From: Tubiluchus corallicola
Taxonomy: Eukaryota; Priapulida; Priapulimorpha; Priapulimorphida; Tubiluchidae
DNA: 64,000 nt
Assembly (NCBI GenBank): GCA_030141605.1
Contig: JAQGDQ010000241.1
Location: 277,706-341,705 of the forward strand
Direction: 5' to 3'
Shown here: one piece after another, positions 63,869 through 64,000 of the stretch
Layout: every line of letters begins with the position of its first letter
Numbering within the stretch: position 1 is the stretch's first letter
Made by a program: the position numbers and the translations under genes
Notes under the pieces: model-generated
Database searches by the model: none
Seen by the model: the letters and a program-made list of their open reading frames with translations, nothing else
What the model was told of the DNA's origin: nothing

Positions 63869-64000
63869 GAACGGCGTGTGAAAACCCACCCGGGCTACGC
63901 GGTGATGAGGACCTCTTTAATAAACGCCTCTACCAAGATATAAAGCTACGAGTTAATTTGGGAAAACGTTTTCTTGTGGACGACTTTTACATTAAATTAT
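63869..64000 (+). CDS. Possible partial exon at window end
   Basis: After TTCTTCTAG the plus strand is open for 43 codons to the window edge (GTACENPPGLRGDEDLFNKR, continuing with LYQDIKLRVNLGKRF). It needs one base from the preceding exon, the phase in which exon 53644-53809 ends. I do not recognise the protein. An open stretch of this length can occur by chance, so the call is tentative. Confidence 0.3.

Overview
The window is animal nuclear DNA. It is AT-rich, its genes are split by GT-AG introns of about 100 to 3,400 bases, and it carries many simple repeats and decayed transposons. The proteins (a laminin-type integrin alpha chain, an ankyrin/Mab-21 cGAS-like protein and a chymotrypsin-fold protease) fit an invertebrate metazoan. 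I cannot fix the phylum from sequence alone. All intron-exon structures below were read by eye from splice sites, phase and family motifs, so each boundary may be off by a base or two.

Layout. Bases 1-11344 are non-coding, with CT repeats and tRNA-derived SINE-like scraps; the first exon of the integrin gene was not found here. Bases 11345-33263 (+) hold 25 phase-consistent exons of an integrin alpha chain without an I domain, covering nearly the whole protein from the first propeller blade to the GFFKR tail. Its introns carry a hAT-type MITE with target-site duplication, a second MITE family, a 20-bp array of donor-like sites and a duplicated intronic repeat. Bases 33264-41800 hold the 3' flank, a 585-bp inverted-repeat element, long trinucleotide tracts and fragments of a non-LTR retrotransposon.

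Bases 41830-44412 (+) are an 860-codon uninterrupted reading frame: about ten ankyrin repeats followed by a Mab-21/cGAS-like nucleotidyltransferase domain whose three catalytic acidic residues are all present. A phase-0 donor near its end and two downstream acceptor-led mini-exons suggest alternative C-terminal tails. A small putative secreted peptide follows at 46350-46553.

Bases 48696-49181 are a 486-bp AGC/AGT tract. Retroelement relics lie at 49.6 and 52.2 kb, and a pair of inverted hammerhead-ribozyme-like sequences at 54.9-55.1 kb. Bases 56856-60794 (-) are a seven-exon secreted S1-family serine protease of 275 residues with a complete catalytic triad. Three exon-like pieces (53644-53809 +, 63447-63519 -, 63869-64000 +) belong to genes I cannot name.

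The genes do not form a pathway. The items most worth following up are the ankyrin-cGLR fusion with its alternative tails, and the hammerhead pair.
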